Shown here piece by piece: positions 31,488-39,306 of a stretch of DNA of 64,000 bases; position 1 is the stretch's first letter, and every line of letters starts with the position of its first letter. The notes beneath the pieces were generated by a model, which did no database searches, was not told the DNA's origin, and saw only the letters and a program-made list of their open reading frames with translations. This DNA is from Halomonas sp. LR3S48. Lineage in GTDB: Bacteria > Pseudomonadota > Gammaproteobacteria > Pseudomonadales > Halomonadaceae. The position numbers and the translations under genes were made by a program. The stretch spans positions 4,340,001 to 4,404,000 of the forward strand of contig NZ_CP107009.1 in assembly GCF_025725665.1 (NCBI RefSeq). Reading direction: 5' to 3'.

Positions 31488-32312
31488 ATGGCCAGCAGAG
31501 TCACCTTCATTGGCGCCGGCAACATGGCCAGCGCCATCATTGGCGGAATGATCGACAATGGCCATCCGGCTACCGCCATCACCGCTACCTCGCCCAGCGA
31601 CGATTTCCTCGCACCGCTTCGCGAACGCCTCGGCATTCACACCGATACCGACAACGCCGCGGCGGTACGCGAGGCCGATATCGTCGTACTGGCCGTCAAG
31701 CCTCAGATCATGCGCGGGGTTTGCGAGGGGCTGCGCGATACCCTGCAGCGCCAGCGGCCGCTGGTCATTTCGGTGGCGGCCGGGCTCACTGCCGAGTCGC
31801 TGCAAGCCTGGATGGGCGGCGGCCTGCCGTTGGTACGCTGCATGCCCAATACGCCATCGCTGGTCGGCGCCGGCGCTGCTGGCCTGTTCGCCACGCCCGA
31901 GGTCAACGCCGCGCAGCGCGACCAGGCCACCGAGCTGCTCGAGGCCGTGGGGCTGGTCGAGTGGGTGGAAGAGGAGAGCTTGCTGGATGCGGTCACCGCC
32001 GTTTCGGGCAGCGCCCCTGCCTATTTCTTCCTGATGTTTGAGGCCATGGAAGAGGCCGGCGCCAAGCTCGGCTTGCCGGCCGAGACCGCGCGGCGCCTGG
32101 CGATTCAGACGGCCTTGGGGGCAGCCCGCATGGCGCAGGGCAGCGAACTCACTCCGGATCGCCTCAAGCGCAACGTGATGTCGCCCGGCGGCACCACCGA
32201 GCGCGCCGTGGAACACCTCGAGCAGGCCGGCCTGCGGAGAATCCTGAGCGAGGCCATGGAGGCTTGTGCCGCCCGCGCCCGCGAGATGGCAGAAGAACTC
32301 GGCAAGCGTTAG
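31488..32312 (+). CDS. proC: Pyrroline-5-carboxylate reductase
   Basis: ProC catalyses the last step of proline synthesis with NAD(P)H. The 274-residue protein has the Rossmann motif FIGAGNMASAIIGGMI, the VLAVKPQ segment, MPNTPSLVGAGAAGL, and the C-terminal signature VMSPGGTTERAVEHLE. The start is the ATG preceded by AAGGACAG, ten codons inside a longer frame. Proline is also a compatible solute in halophiles, but the neighbourhood is the ordinary yggS-proC-yggT cluster. Confidence 0.97.
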   Translation: MASRVTFIGAGNMASAIIGGMIDNGHPATAITATSPSDDFLAPLRERLGIHTDTDNAAAVREADIVVLAVKPQIMRGVCEGLRDTLQRQRPLVISVAAGLTAESLQAWMGGGLPLVRCMPNTPSLVGAGAAGLFATPEVNAAQRDQATELLEAVGLVEWVEEESLLDAVTAVSGSAPAYFFLMFEAMEEAGAKLGLPAETARRLAIQTALGAARMAQGSELTPDRLKRNVMSPGGTTERAVEHLEQAGLRRILSEAMEACAARAREMAEELGKR

Positions 32313-32367
32313 CCTTTCAGGTCGCTCCGATATCGGAGCGGCCGTTCGACGATATGGAGGAGCCCAT

Positions 32368-32958
32368 ATGGGCCAATTGGGAAGTGCCGGCCTGCTGCTG
32401 GTCAACACCTTGATCAACATCTACCTGTTCCTGATGATGCTGCGCTTCCTGCTGCAGGCATCCCAGGCCGACTACTACAACCCCATGAGCCAATCGGTAG
32501 TGAAGATCACCCAGCCGGTGGTCAGGCCGTTCCAGAGTTTTCTCGGCCCGGTGATGGGACGCTTCGACCTGGCCACCCTGGCCGCCGCTTTCGTGCTCAA
32601 GGCGGTCAGCATCGTCGCGATCCTGCAGATCGCCGGCATCGGCATGCCGCCGATTACCCAGGTGGCAATCGGCGCTGTGGCGGCCATCGCCAACGCCATT
32701 CTCAAGATCTACTTCTTCGCCCTGATCGTGATGATCATCCTGAGCTGGGTCGCCCCCAATGCCAGCCACCCCGGGGCGCTGCTGGTGATGCAACTGGTGG
32801 AACCGATCATGGCGCCGGTGCGCCGGGTCATACCGCCGCTGGGCATGATCGACCTGTCGCCGATCGTGGTCTTCATCGCCATCAGCATCATCGACGGGAT
32901 GGTGGTCGGTGCACTGACGCGTGCGGCCGGTATCGCCGGCGCCCTGGTGGGCCTGTAA
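32368..32958 (+). CDS. yggT: YggT family integral membrane protein
   Basis: The 196-residue inner-membrane protein contains two YGGT repeats (around 10-95 and 105-190), each with hydrophobic helices and a PxxR-type loop: [13 protein letters not shown] in the first and [13 protein letters not shown] in the second. The start is the ATG after GGAGGAG. Its function is not established; it has been linked to osmotic and membrane homeostasis in some bacteria. It is conserved directly after proC. Confidence 0.92.
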   Translation: MGQLGSAGLLLVNTLINIYLFLMMLRFLLQASQADYYNPMSQSVVKITQPVVRPFQSFLGPVMGRFDLATLAAAFVLKAVSIVAILQIAGIGMPPITQVAIGAVAAIANAILKIYFFALIVMIILSWVAPNASHPGALLVMQLVEPIMAPVRRVIPPLGMIDLSPIVVFIAISIIDGMVVGALTRAAGIAGALVGL

Positions 32959-33007
32959 GGCACGGCTTGCCCATGGCGAACCTCAACGACAGGACGTAGA
33001 ACGACAC

Positions 33008-34165
33008 ATGCCCGAGTATCCCGATGACTCGGTCGGCCTGGTGACGCCGCAGACGGCGCACTTCGACGACCCCCTGGCCCTGGCCTGCGGCAGGATCTTG
33101 CCGGCCTACGATCTGGTCTATGAAACCTATGGTTCACTCAACGCGGAACGCTCCAACGCGGTGCTGATCTGCCACGCCCTGTCGGGACACCACCACGCCG
33201 CCGGCTACCATGGCGCCGACGAGCGCAAGCCGGGCTGGTGGGACGCTCACATCGGCCCGGGCAAGTCCATCGATACCAATCGTTTCTTCGTGGTCTCGCT
33301 GAACAACCTGGGCGGCTGCCACGGCAGTACCGGCCCGATCAGCATGAACCCGACCACCGGGCGCCAATGGGGACCCGATTTCCCCATGGTCACGGTGAGC
33401 GACTGGGTGCACAGCCAGGCGCGCCTGGCCGATCGGCTGGGGATCGAGCGTTTCGCCGCGGTAGTCGGCGGCAGCCTGGGCGGCATGCAGGCGCTGCAGT
33501 GGGCCCGGATCTATCCCGAGCGGGTCGCCAATGCCGTGATCATCGCTGCCACCCCCAAGCTCTCGGCGCAGAACATCGCCTTCAACGAGGTGGCGCGCCA
33601 GGCGATCCGTTCCGACCCTGACTTTCATGACGGCTGGTACGCCGAGCATGACACCGCTCCGCGACGCGGCCTCAAGCTGGCACGCATGGTGGGACACATC
33701 ACCTACCTTTCGGAAGACGCCATGGGCAGCAAGTTCGGCCGCGACCTGCGCAGCCAGGACCTGAACTTCGGCTATGACGTCGAGTTCCAGGTCGAGTCCT
33801 ACCTGCGCTACCAGGGCGATACCTTCTCCACCACCTTCGATGCCAACACCTACCTGCTGATGACCAAGGCGCTGGACTACTTCGATCCGGCGGCGGAGCA
33901 CGGCGGCGTGCTGGCCGACGCCGTCGCGCCCTGCCAATGCCCCTTCCTGGTGGTGAGTTTCACCAGCGATTGGCGCTTCCCGCCATCGCGCTCGCGAGAG
34001 CTGGCCAATGCCCTGACCCGCGCCGGCAAGCCGGTGAGCTACGTCAACATCGACTCGCCTCACGGCCACGACGCCTTTCTGCTGCCGGAGCCGCGCTACC
34101 AGGCGGTGTTTGCCGCCTTCATGTCGCGAGCCTCCCGTGAGCTGGGCCTGAAGGAGTCCGCATGA
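33008..34165 (+). CDS. metX: Homoserine O-acyltransferase MetX
   Basis: MetX acylates homoserine, the first committed step of methionine synthesis. The 385-residue alpha/beta hydrolase has the nucleophile S156 in GGSLGGMQ and the C-terminal His in [10 protein letters not shown]; the Asp is expected about 30 residues before it. The start gives [10 protein letters not shown]. In Pseudomonas the metX-metW pair works as a succinyltransferase, so succinyl-CoA is the likely donor here, though acyl specificity cannot be proved by reading. Its stop overlaps metW. Confidence 0.96.
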   Translation: MPEYPDDSVGLVTPQTAHFDDPLALACGRILPAYDLVYETYGSLNAERSNAVLICHALSGHHHAAGYHGADERKPGWWDAHIGPGKSIDTNRFFVVSLNNLGGCHGSTGPISMNPTTGRQWGPDFPMVTVSDWVHSQARLADRLGIERFAAVVGGSLGGMQALQWARIYPERVANAVIIAATPKLSAQNIAFNEVARQAIRSDPDFHDGWYAEHDTAPRRGLKLARMVGHITYLSEDAMGSKFGRDLRSQDLNFGYDVEFQVESYLRYQGDTFSTTFDANTYLLMTKALDYFDPAAEHGGVLADAVAPCQCPFLVVSFTSDWRFPPSRSRELANALTRAGKPVSYVNIDSPHGHDAFLLPEPRYQAVFAAFMSRASRELGLKESA

Positions 34166-34767
34166 TGCGCGCCGACCTGGAACTGATCCATCGCTGGGTG
34201 CCCGAGGGTGCCCATATCCTCGACCTGGCCTGTGGCGACGGCATCCTGCTCGAGGCCCTGGCGCGGGACAAAGGCGTCACCGGTTACGGCCTGGAGATCG
34301 ATCCCGACGGCATCACCGCCTGTATCGCCAAGGGAGTCAGCGTGCTCGAACAAAACCTCGACGAGGGCCTGGTCAACTTCGAGGACGACACCTACGACCT
34401 GGTGGTCATGACCCAGGCGCTGCAGGCGCTGCGCCGCCCCGACCGCATGCTCGACGAGATGCTGCGCGTGGCCGACGAATGCATCATCACTTTTCCCAAC
34501 TTCGCCTACTGGCGACATCGGGTACACTTGGGCATTCGCGGCTACATGCCGGTCTCCAAGTCGCTGCCCCATGCCTGGTACGATACCCCCAACATTCACC
34601 TGTCGACCTTCAACGACTTCGAGCACCTGTGTCGTGAGAAGGGGCTGCGAATTACCGACCGGGCCGTGGGGATCGGCGATCATGAAGGCCACTGGGCCAC
34701 ACGACTATGGCCCAATCTGTTCGGCGAGATCGCGATCTTTCGCGTCGAGCGTCAGAGTCGCCAATGA
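34162..34767 (+). CDS. metW: Methionine biosynthesis protein MetW
   Basis: MetW is a small SAM-methyltransferase-fold protein required together with MetX for homoserine acylation in Pseudomonas-type bacteria. The 201-residue product shows [16 protein letters not shown] (SAM-binding-like), [19 protein letters not shown] and the conserved [10 protein letters not shown] and [15 protein letters not shown]. It starts inside the metX stop (ATGA), so the two are translationally coupled and probably act as a complex. Confidence 0.96.
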   Translation: MMRADLELIHRWVPEGAHILDLACGDGILLEALARDKGVTGYGLEIDPDGITACIAKGVSVLEQNLDEGLVNFEDDTYDLVVMTQALQALRRPDRMLDEMLRVADECIITFPNFAYWRHRVHLGIRGYMPVSKSLPHAWYDTPNIHLSTFNDFEHLCREKGLRITDRAVGIGDHEGHWATRLWPNLFGEIAIFRVERQSRQ

Positions 34768-34804
34768 CAACCAGCCGTCGATCGGTATGTCCAAGGAGAG
34801 CGCC

Positions 34805-35266
34805 GTGCTGAAACGCTTCGTGTCGTGCCATCGTGCTCTGGCCATTGCCCTGCTGCTGGGGCTGCTGCCGCTTTCTGGCCAGGCCCAGCAATTCGAGCAG
34901 GTCGGCGACTACCAGATTCACTACAGCGCCGTGAGCACCAACTTCCTGCCTCAGTCCGTGGCCGAGGCTCATGGCATCCAGCGCAGTCCGGCCATGGCGC
35001 TGCTCAATGTCAGCGTGCTCGAGGAGGTCGACGGAGAGCTGCGCCCGGTCAACGCACCGGTCAGCGGCACGGTCGGCGAGGTTCAGGATAGCGAGCGCAC
35101 GCCGCTCTCCTTCCGCACCCTGCGCAGCGGCGAGACACAGTCACAGGTGGCGGTGTTCCGCATCCGCGAAGACACGCCGATGCACTTCACCCTCGAGGTG
35201 AGCTACGACCGCAACCGTGAGCCGGCCGAGGTGAGCTTCATCCAGCGCTTTCACATCGACCGCTGA
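34805..35266 (+). CDS. DUF4426 exported protein
   Basis: The 153-residue protein has a cleavable signal peptide (LAIALLLGLLPLSGQAQQ) and a single DUF4426 domain of unknown function. The start is set at GTG because AAGGAG lies six bases before it; the in-frame ATG 18 bases earlier has no ribosome site and would place the SD inside the gene. DUF4426 genes follow metW in Pseudomonas as well. It is probably periplasmic. The link to methionine synthesis is only positional. Confidence 0.82.
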   Translation: MLKRFVSCHRALAIALLLGLLPLSGQAQQFEQVGDYQIHYSAVSTNFLPQSVAEAHGIQRSPAMALLNVSVLEEVDGELRPVNAPVSGTVGEVQDSERTPLSFRTLRSGETQSQVAVFRIREDTPMHFTLEVSYDRNREPAEVSFIQRFHIDR

Positions 35267-35269
35267 ACC

Positions 35270-35599
35270 ATGGCCGCCATCCTCGCCCACCTGCATGACC
35301 TCGATGCCGCCCCCTCACGCGGCGTCACGCTACCCGATGGGAGGGATGCCTTCCTCGTGCGCGTGCACGGCCGGGTCAGCGCCTTCGTCAATCGCTGCCC
35401 GCACCAGCAGGTGCCGTTGAACCTGCCGGACGGGGCGTTTCTCGACGCGGGCGGCGAGCTGGTCCAGTGCGGCATGCACGGGGCGCTGTTCCTGCCCGAA
35501 AGCGGCGAGTGCGTGTTCGGCCCCTGCCAGGGCCGCTTCCTGGAGCCCGTGGCGATCTCAATCGACGCCGAGGGCAATGTCTACTTGGCGAGTAAGTGA
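35270..35599 (+). CDS. Rieske [2Fe-2S] domain protein
   Basis: The 109-residue soluble protein is a stand-alone Rieske domain. Ligands are C43 and H45 (NRCPHQQ) and C67 and H70 (VQCGMHGALF). The second motif lacks the usual disulphide cysteines, so it is a ferredoxin-like Rieske of the NirD/NDO type rather than a bc1-type. It starts three bases after the DUF4426 stop and runs 42 bases into the 3' end of sfsA on the other strand. Its electron-transfer partner is unknown. Confidence 0.88.
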   Translation: MAAILAHLHDLDAAPSRGVTLPDGRDAFLVRVHGRVSAFVNRCPHQQVPLNLPDGAFLDAGGELVQCGMHGALFLPESGECVFGPCQGRFLEPVAISIDAEGNVYLASK

Positions 35600-36316
35600 C
35601 ACCGAAAGCCGGGCGCTCAGGGTGATCGACACCGGCCGGCCCTCGCGCCAGCCGATCTCGCAGCCATGGGCCATGACTTCCACGCCTCGCTCGGCCACGG
35701 CCTTCAGCGTGGCAGCATAGAGCGGATCGAGGTGCGCCGCCGGTGCCACGTCGCGGATGCCGGTATGCGCCACGCAAAACAACAGCACGGCGCGCTGGCC
35801 CCGCTCGGCGAGGGCCGCAAGCGCCAGCAGGTGCTTGCGCCCGCGCTCGCTCACCGCATCGGGAAAATAGCCGTGGCCGTCGAATTCCTTGAGGGTCACC
35901 TGCTTGACCTCGACGAAGGCGGTGCCCTTGACGGGGTCATCGAGGCGAAAGTCGAGTCGCGCACCCTCCACCTTGGCCTCGCGTTTCAGCGTGGCGTAGC
36001 CGGTCAGGGCCGGCACGCGCCCGGCGTGCAGCGCCTCTTCGACGATACGGTTGGTACGTCCGGTATGCACCGAGGCCAGCGCCACGCTGCCGTCGGGCTG
36101 GGTCAGCTCGATCAGTTCCCAGGTCCAGGCCAGCTTGCGCGCCGGGTTGCCGCTCGGCGCCAGCCACACGCGGCAGCCGGGCACGTTCACCGCCCGCATC
36201 GAGCCGGTATTGGGACAGTGCGCCACCACCTCACGGCCATCGTCGAGGCGCACGTCGGCCAGGAAGCGCTTGTAGCGGCGTAGCAGTACGCCTGGGACCA
36301 GGGCGGGGTATTGCAC
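35558..36316 (-). CDS. sfsA: SfsA family protein (sugar fermentation stimulation/DNA-binding nuclease-like)
   Basis: The 252-residue protein matches SfsA: MQYPALVPGVLLRRYKRFLADV, VVAHCPNTGSM, the PD-(D/E)XK-like core LDFRLDD...AFVEVKQVTLKE, and FPDAVSERGRKHL. The start is GTG, with AGGGAG seven bases before it; the longer frame upstream is not family-like. SfsA in E. coli affects maltose metabolism and resembles nucleases, but its biochemical role is unsettled. It overlaps the Rieske gene tail-to-tail and follows the aminotransferase gene. Confidence 0.93.
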   Translation of the reverse strand: MQYPALVPGVLLRRYKRFLADVRLDDGREVVAHCPNTGSMRAVNVPGCRVWLAPSGNPARKLAWTWELIELTQPDGSVALASVHTGRTNRIVEEALHAGRVPALTGYATLKREAKVEGARLDFRLDDPVKGTAFVEVKQVTLKEFDGHGYFPDAVSERGRKHLLALAALAERGQRAVLLFCVAHTGIRDVAPAAHLDPLYAATLKAVAERGVEVMAHGCEIGWREGRPVSITLSARLSVSLTRQVDIALGVD

Positions 36317-36327
36317 AAAGACGCTCC

Positions 36328-37488
36328 CTATTGCCGCGCCAGAAAGCGCTCGAGACGGCTTACCGCCTCCTCCAGGCGGGAAATACCGGTGGTGAAGGCG
36401 ATACGCACATGGTACTCGCCGCCACTCACGGCGAAGTCGACCCCGGGCGTGATGGCGACGTTCTCCTCCTCCAGCAGGCGCTGACAGAAGACCTGGCTGT
36501 CGCTGCTGTAGCGCGAGATATCGAGCCACAGGTAGAAGGCACCCTGGGGCGGCAGCGACGGCGCCAGGTCCAGCCGGGCCAGACCGGCCAGCAGCGCATC
36601 GCGGCGACGACCCAGCTCGCGGCGGCGCTCCTCGAGCAAGTCATGACATTCAGGCGTAAAGGCCGCCAATGCCGCATGCTGGGCCGGGGTGGGGGCGGCG
36701 AGGAAGACGTTCTGAGCCAGCCGGATCAGCGGCTCCACCGCATCTTCCGGTGCCAGAAGCCAGCCCAGGCGCCAGCCGGTCATGCCGAAGTACTTGGAGA
36801 AGCTGTTGACCACGAAGGCGCCGGACGTGAGCGACGCCACCGACAGCGGCTCGATGTCGTAGCTGAGCCCCTGGTAGATCTCGTCCACCAGCAGATGGCC
36901 GCCCTTGGCCGCCACCGTGTCGATGACACGCTTCAACTGTGCCTCATCGAGCATATGGCCGGTGGGGTTGGAGGGCGTGGCCAGCATCGCCAGCCGCGTG
37001 GTATCGCGCCAGTGATGGGCGACGAGGTCGGCGTCAAGCTGCCAGCCGCTCTCCAGGCCCACGGGAACGGTATCCACTTCGGCGCCGGCCAGGGCCATGA
37101 AATGCCGGTTGCAGGGGTAGTTGGGGTCGGCCATCAGCACCCGGTCGCCGGGGCCGACCAACAGCTGGCTGGCAAGCAGCAGCGCCCCGGAGGCGCCGGG
37201 TGTGACCAGGATACGCCGGGGGTCGACGTCGGCGCCGAAGTGCTCGCCGTAGTGGCCGGCGATCGCCTTGCGCAGTGCCGGCAGCCCTGCGGCCGGGCTG
37301 TAGCGCGTGTATCCTGCCGACAGCGCCGCCTGCCCGGCCGCCACCACCGGCTCGGGTGTGGGGAAGTCGGGCTCGCCCACCTCGAGATGGATGACGTCAT
37401 GGCCGGCTGCCTCGCGCGCCTGGGCGGCTTCCAGCAGACTCATCACACGGAAGGGTGCAACGCGACCAACGCGTGGATTCCACGACAT
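36328..37488 (-). CDS. Class I/II pyridoxal-phosphate aminotransferase
   Basis: The 386-residue protein is a fold-type I aminotransferase of the AspC/DapC-like group. It shows HLEVGEPDFPTPEPV, YTRYSPAAGLPALRKAIA, NPTGHMLD, VDEIYQGLSYD and the PLP-lysine motif VVNSFSKYFGMTGWRLGW. The start is the ATG after GGGAG; 60 upstream in-frame residues are dropped. The amino donor and keto acid are not determinable; Pseudomonas has similar genes near dksA. It is divergent from dksA across about 230 bases. Confidence 0.88.
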   Translation of the reverse strand: MSWNPRVGRVAPFRVMSLLEAAQAREAAGHDVIHLEVGEPDFPTPEPVVAAGQAALSAGYTRYSPAAGLPALRKAIAGHYGEHFGADVDPRRILVTPGASGALLLASQLLVGPGDRVLMADPNYPCNRHFMALAGAEVDTVPVGLESGWQLDADLVAHHWRDTTRLAMLATPSNPTGHMLDEAQLKRVIDTVAAKGGHLLVDEIYQGLSYDIEPLSVASLTSGAFVVNSFSKYFGMTGWRLGWLLAPEDAVEPLIRLAQNVFLAAPTPAQHAALAAFTPECHDLLEERRRELGRRRDALLAGLARLDLAPSLPPQGAFYLWLDISRYSSDSQVFCQRLLEEENVAITPGVDFAVSGGEYHVRIAFTTGISRLEEAVSRLERFLARQ

Positions 37489-37716
37489 GACAAACTCCCG
37501 AACGCAAGACAGATGGCCGTTGGTGGGCACTTTTCCCCTTTCCACGGTCAAAAAACCATACCATCGATTTGACCTGCAGGGAGCCCTCGATCGTTCTCGG
37601 TAGGTATTGCAAAACTCGTCGAATTCCGATAAACAAGCATGCCTTTGGCGTGAGATACCTTGCACCACGTTGCGGCGGGTATTGATCAGCAGTCACTCAA
37701 GTAATGAGGCAGTCCC

Positions 37717-38154
37717 ATGCCAGTAGCAGACAAGAAAGCGGAAGCGCCCAAAAAGTTCACCCCGTACGAGGCGGCACCGGGTGAAGAGTACATGAACGAG
37801 CAGCAGCTTGAGCACTTCCGACAGATCCTGCTGGGCTGGAAACAGGAGCTCATGGAAGAAGTCGATCGCACGGTGCGCCACCTGCAGGAAGAGGCGAACA
37901 ACTATGCCGATCCCGCGGACCGGGCGACCCAGGAAGAGGGCTTCAGCCTGGAGCTGCGGACCCGCGACCGCGAGCGCAAGCTGCTCAAGAAGATCAACGA
38001 GACGCTAGAGAAGATCGATGAGGACGATTATGGCTTCTGCGAAGCCTGTGGCGTCGAGATCGGCATCCGTCGCCTGGAGGCTCGCCCCACCGCCACGCTG
38101 TGCGTCGATTGCAAGACCCTGGCCGAACTCAAGGAAAAGCAGCTCGGCGGCTGA
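37717..38154 (+). CDS. dksA: RNA polymerase-binding transcription factor DksA
   Basis: DksA enters the secondary channel of RNA polymerase and, with ppGpp, controls rRNA and amino acid operons. The 145-residue protein has a coiled coil with the tip acidic pair D65 and D68 (YADPADRA) and the four-Cys zinc finger C108, C111, C129, C132. It carries both features of canonical zinc-containing DksA. It precedes gluQRS, as in E. coli and Pseudomonas. Confidence 0.98.
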   Translation: MPVADKKAEAPKKFTPYEAAPGEEYMNEQQLEHFRQILLGWKQELMEEVDRTVRHLQEEANNYADPADRATQEEGFSLELRTRDRERKLLKKINETLEKIDEDDYGFCEACGVEIGIRRLEARPTATLCVDCKTLAELKEKQLGG

Positions 38155-38241
38155 TGCTGGCGTGGTACGCCTCGCTCTCCTTCGCAACGGGCACCGCTGG
38201 GTGCCCGTTTGCGTGTCGGCTCCCGCTGCCAGGAGCCAGCC

Positions 38242-39120
38242 ATGACCGGCTATCGCGGTCGTTTCGCGCCTACGCCATCCGGTCCGCTGCATTTCGGCTC
38301 GCTGATCGCCGCCCTGGCCAGTTTTCTCGACGCGCGCAGGGCCGGTGGCGAGTGGCTCGTACGCATCGAGGACATCGATCCACCACGCTGCCCGGCGGGA
38401 GCTGCCGATACCATCCTGCGCCAACTCGAGGCCTTCGGCCTGCATTGGGATGGCTCCGTGCTTTGGCAAAGCGACCGCGCCTCCGCCTACGCTACTGCGC
38501 TCGAACGGCTGAAGGCGCGAGGCCTGGCCTATCCCTGTAGCTGCTCACGCAAGCAGTGGCGCGAGTACCCGATCTATCCCGGGTGGTGTCGTGAAGGCGT
38601 GCTCGAGCCGGGCAAGCCGGTGGCCTGGCGGCTGCGCAGCGACCTCGGCCTGCGCCCGGTAATGTGGCACGACCGGCTGTTCGGTGAGCAGCGCTTCGAC
38701 CCGGCAGAACTCGGCGACGTGGTCCTGCGGCGCAAGGATGGCTTGTGGGCCTATCAGCTCGCCGTGGTAGTGGACGATGCCGACCAGGGCATCAGCGATG
38801 TGGTCCGCGGCTTCGACCTGCTCGACAACACGCCCTGGCAGCGTCAGCTGCAGCATGCGCTGGACCTGCCCGAGCCTCGCTACCTGCATCTGCCCTTGAT
38901 CGTCAATCATGAAGGTCAGAAGCTGTCCAAGCAGAACCTGGCCCCGGCATTACCGCTGGAGGAGAAGATGGTGCGCCCATTGCTCCATCGTGCGTTGGTG
39001 GCACTCGATCAGGCACCGCCCTTCGAGCTGGCCACGGCGCCGGTAGCCGAGCAGCTCGCCTGGGCCAGCGGCCACTGGGAGCCACGCCGCATCTGCCCCG
39101 AAGCCCACCGCAGGGAGTGA
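38242..39120 (+). CDS. gluQ: Glutamyl-Q tRNA(Asp) synthetase
   Basis: GluQRS is a truncated glutamyl-tRNA synthetase paralogue that attaches glutamate to queuosine in tRNA-Asp. The 292-residue protein has only the catalytic domain: RFAPTPSGPLHFGSL with the HIGH-like site, the zinc-binding CSCSRKQW...PGWC region, and KLSKQN in place of KMSKS. No anticodon-binding domain follows. The start is the ATG after AGGAG. It sits between dksA and cbrXAB. Confidence 0.96.
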   Translation: MTGYRGRFAPTPSGPLHFGSLIAALASFLDARRAGGEWLVRIEDIDPPRCPAGAADTILRQLEAFGLHWDGSVLWQSDRASAYATALERLKARGLAYPCSCSRKQWREYPIYPGWCREGVLEPGKPVAWRLRSDLGLRPVMWHDRLFGEQRFDPAELGDVVLRRKDGLWAYQLAVVVDDADQGISDVVRGFDLLDNTPWQRQLQHALDLPEPRYLHLPLIVNHEGQKLSKQNLAPALPLEEKMVRPLLHRALVALDQAPPFELATAPVAEQLAWASGHWEPRRICPEAHRRE

Positions 39121-39129
39121 GGAGCGTTC

Positions 39130-39306
39130 ATGTACGTCTATCGCATCATGCTGTTCCTGGTCTTCGGCGGCTACCTGCTGTCGCCGCTGCTGATGAGCGG
39201 CTGGTCGAGCCCCGGCGTGGCCTGGTATCGCCCCTTCGCCATCTGGGGCGTGCTGATCGCCCTGACGCTGTGGCTGGAGCAGAAGAGGAAGCTCGATGAG
39301 CGCTAG
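39130..39306 (+). CDS. cbrX: Small membrane protein CbrX
   Basis: This 58-residue protein begins MYVYRIMLFLVFGGYLLSPL and has two predicted membrane helices (about 5-24 and 35-52) followed by a short charged tail, EQKRKLDER. GGAG lies six bases before the start. It overlaps the start of cbrA by 11 bases, so cbrA is probably translationally coupled to it. Position, size and topology fit the cbrX gene known upstream of cbrA in Pseudomonas. Its role is not established; helping CbrA synthesis or assembly is a reasonable guess. Confidence 0.82.
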   Translation: MYVYRIMLFLVFGGYLLSPLLMSGWSSPGVAWYRPFAIWGVLIALTLWLEQKRKLDER

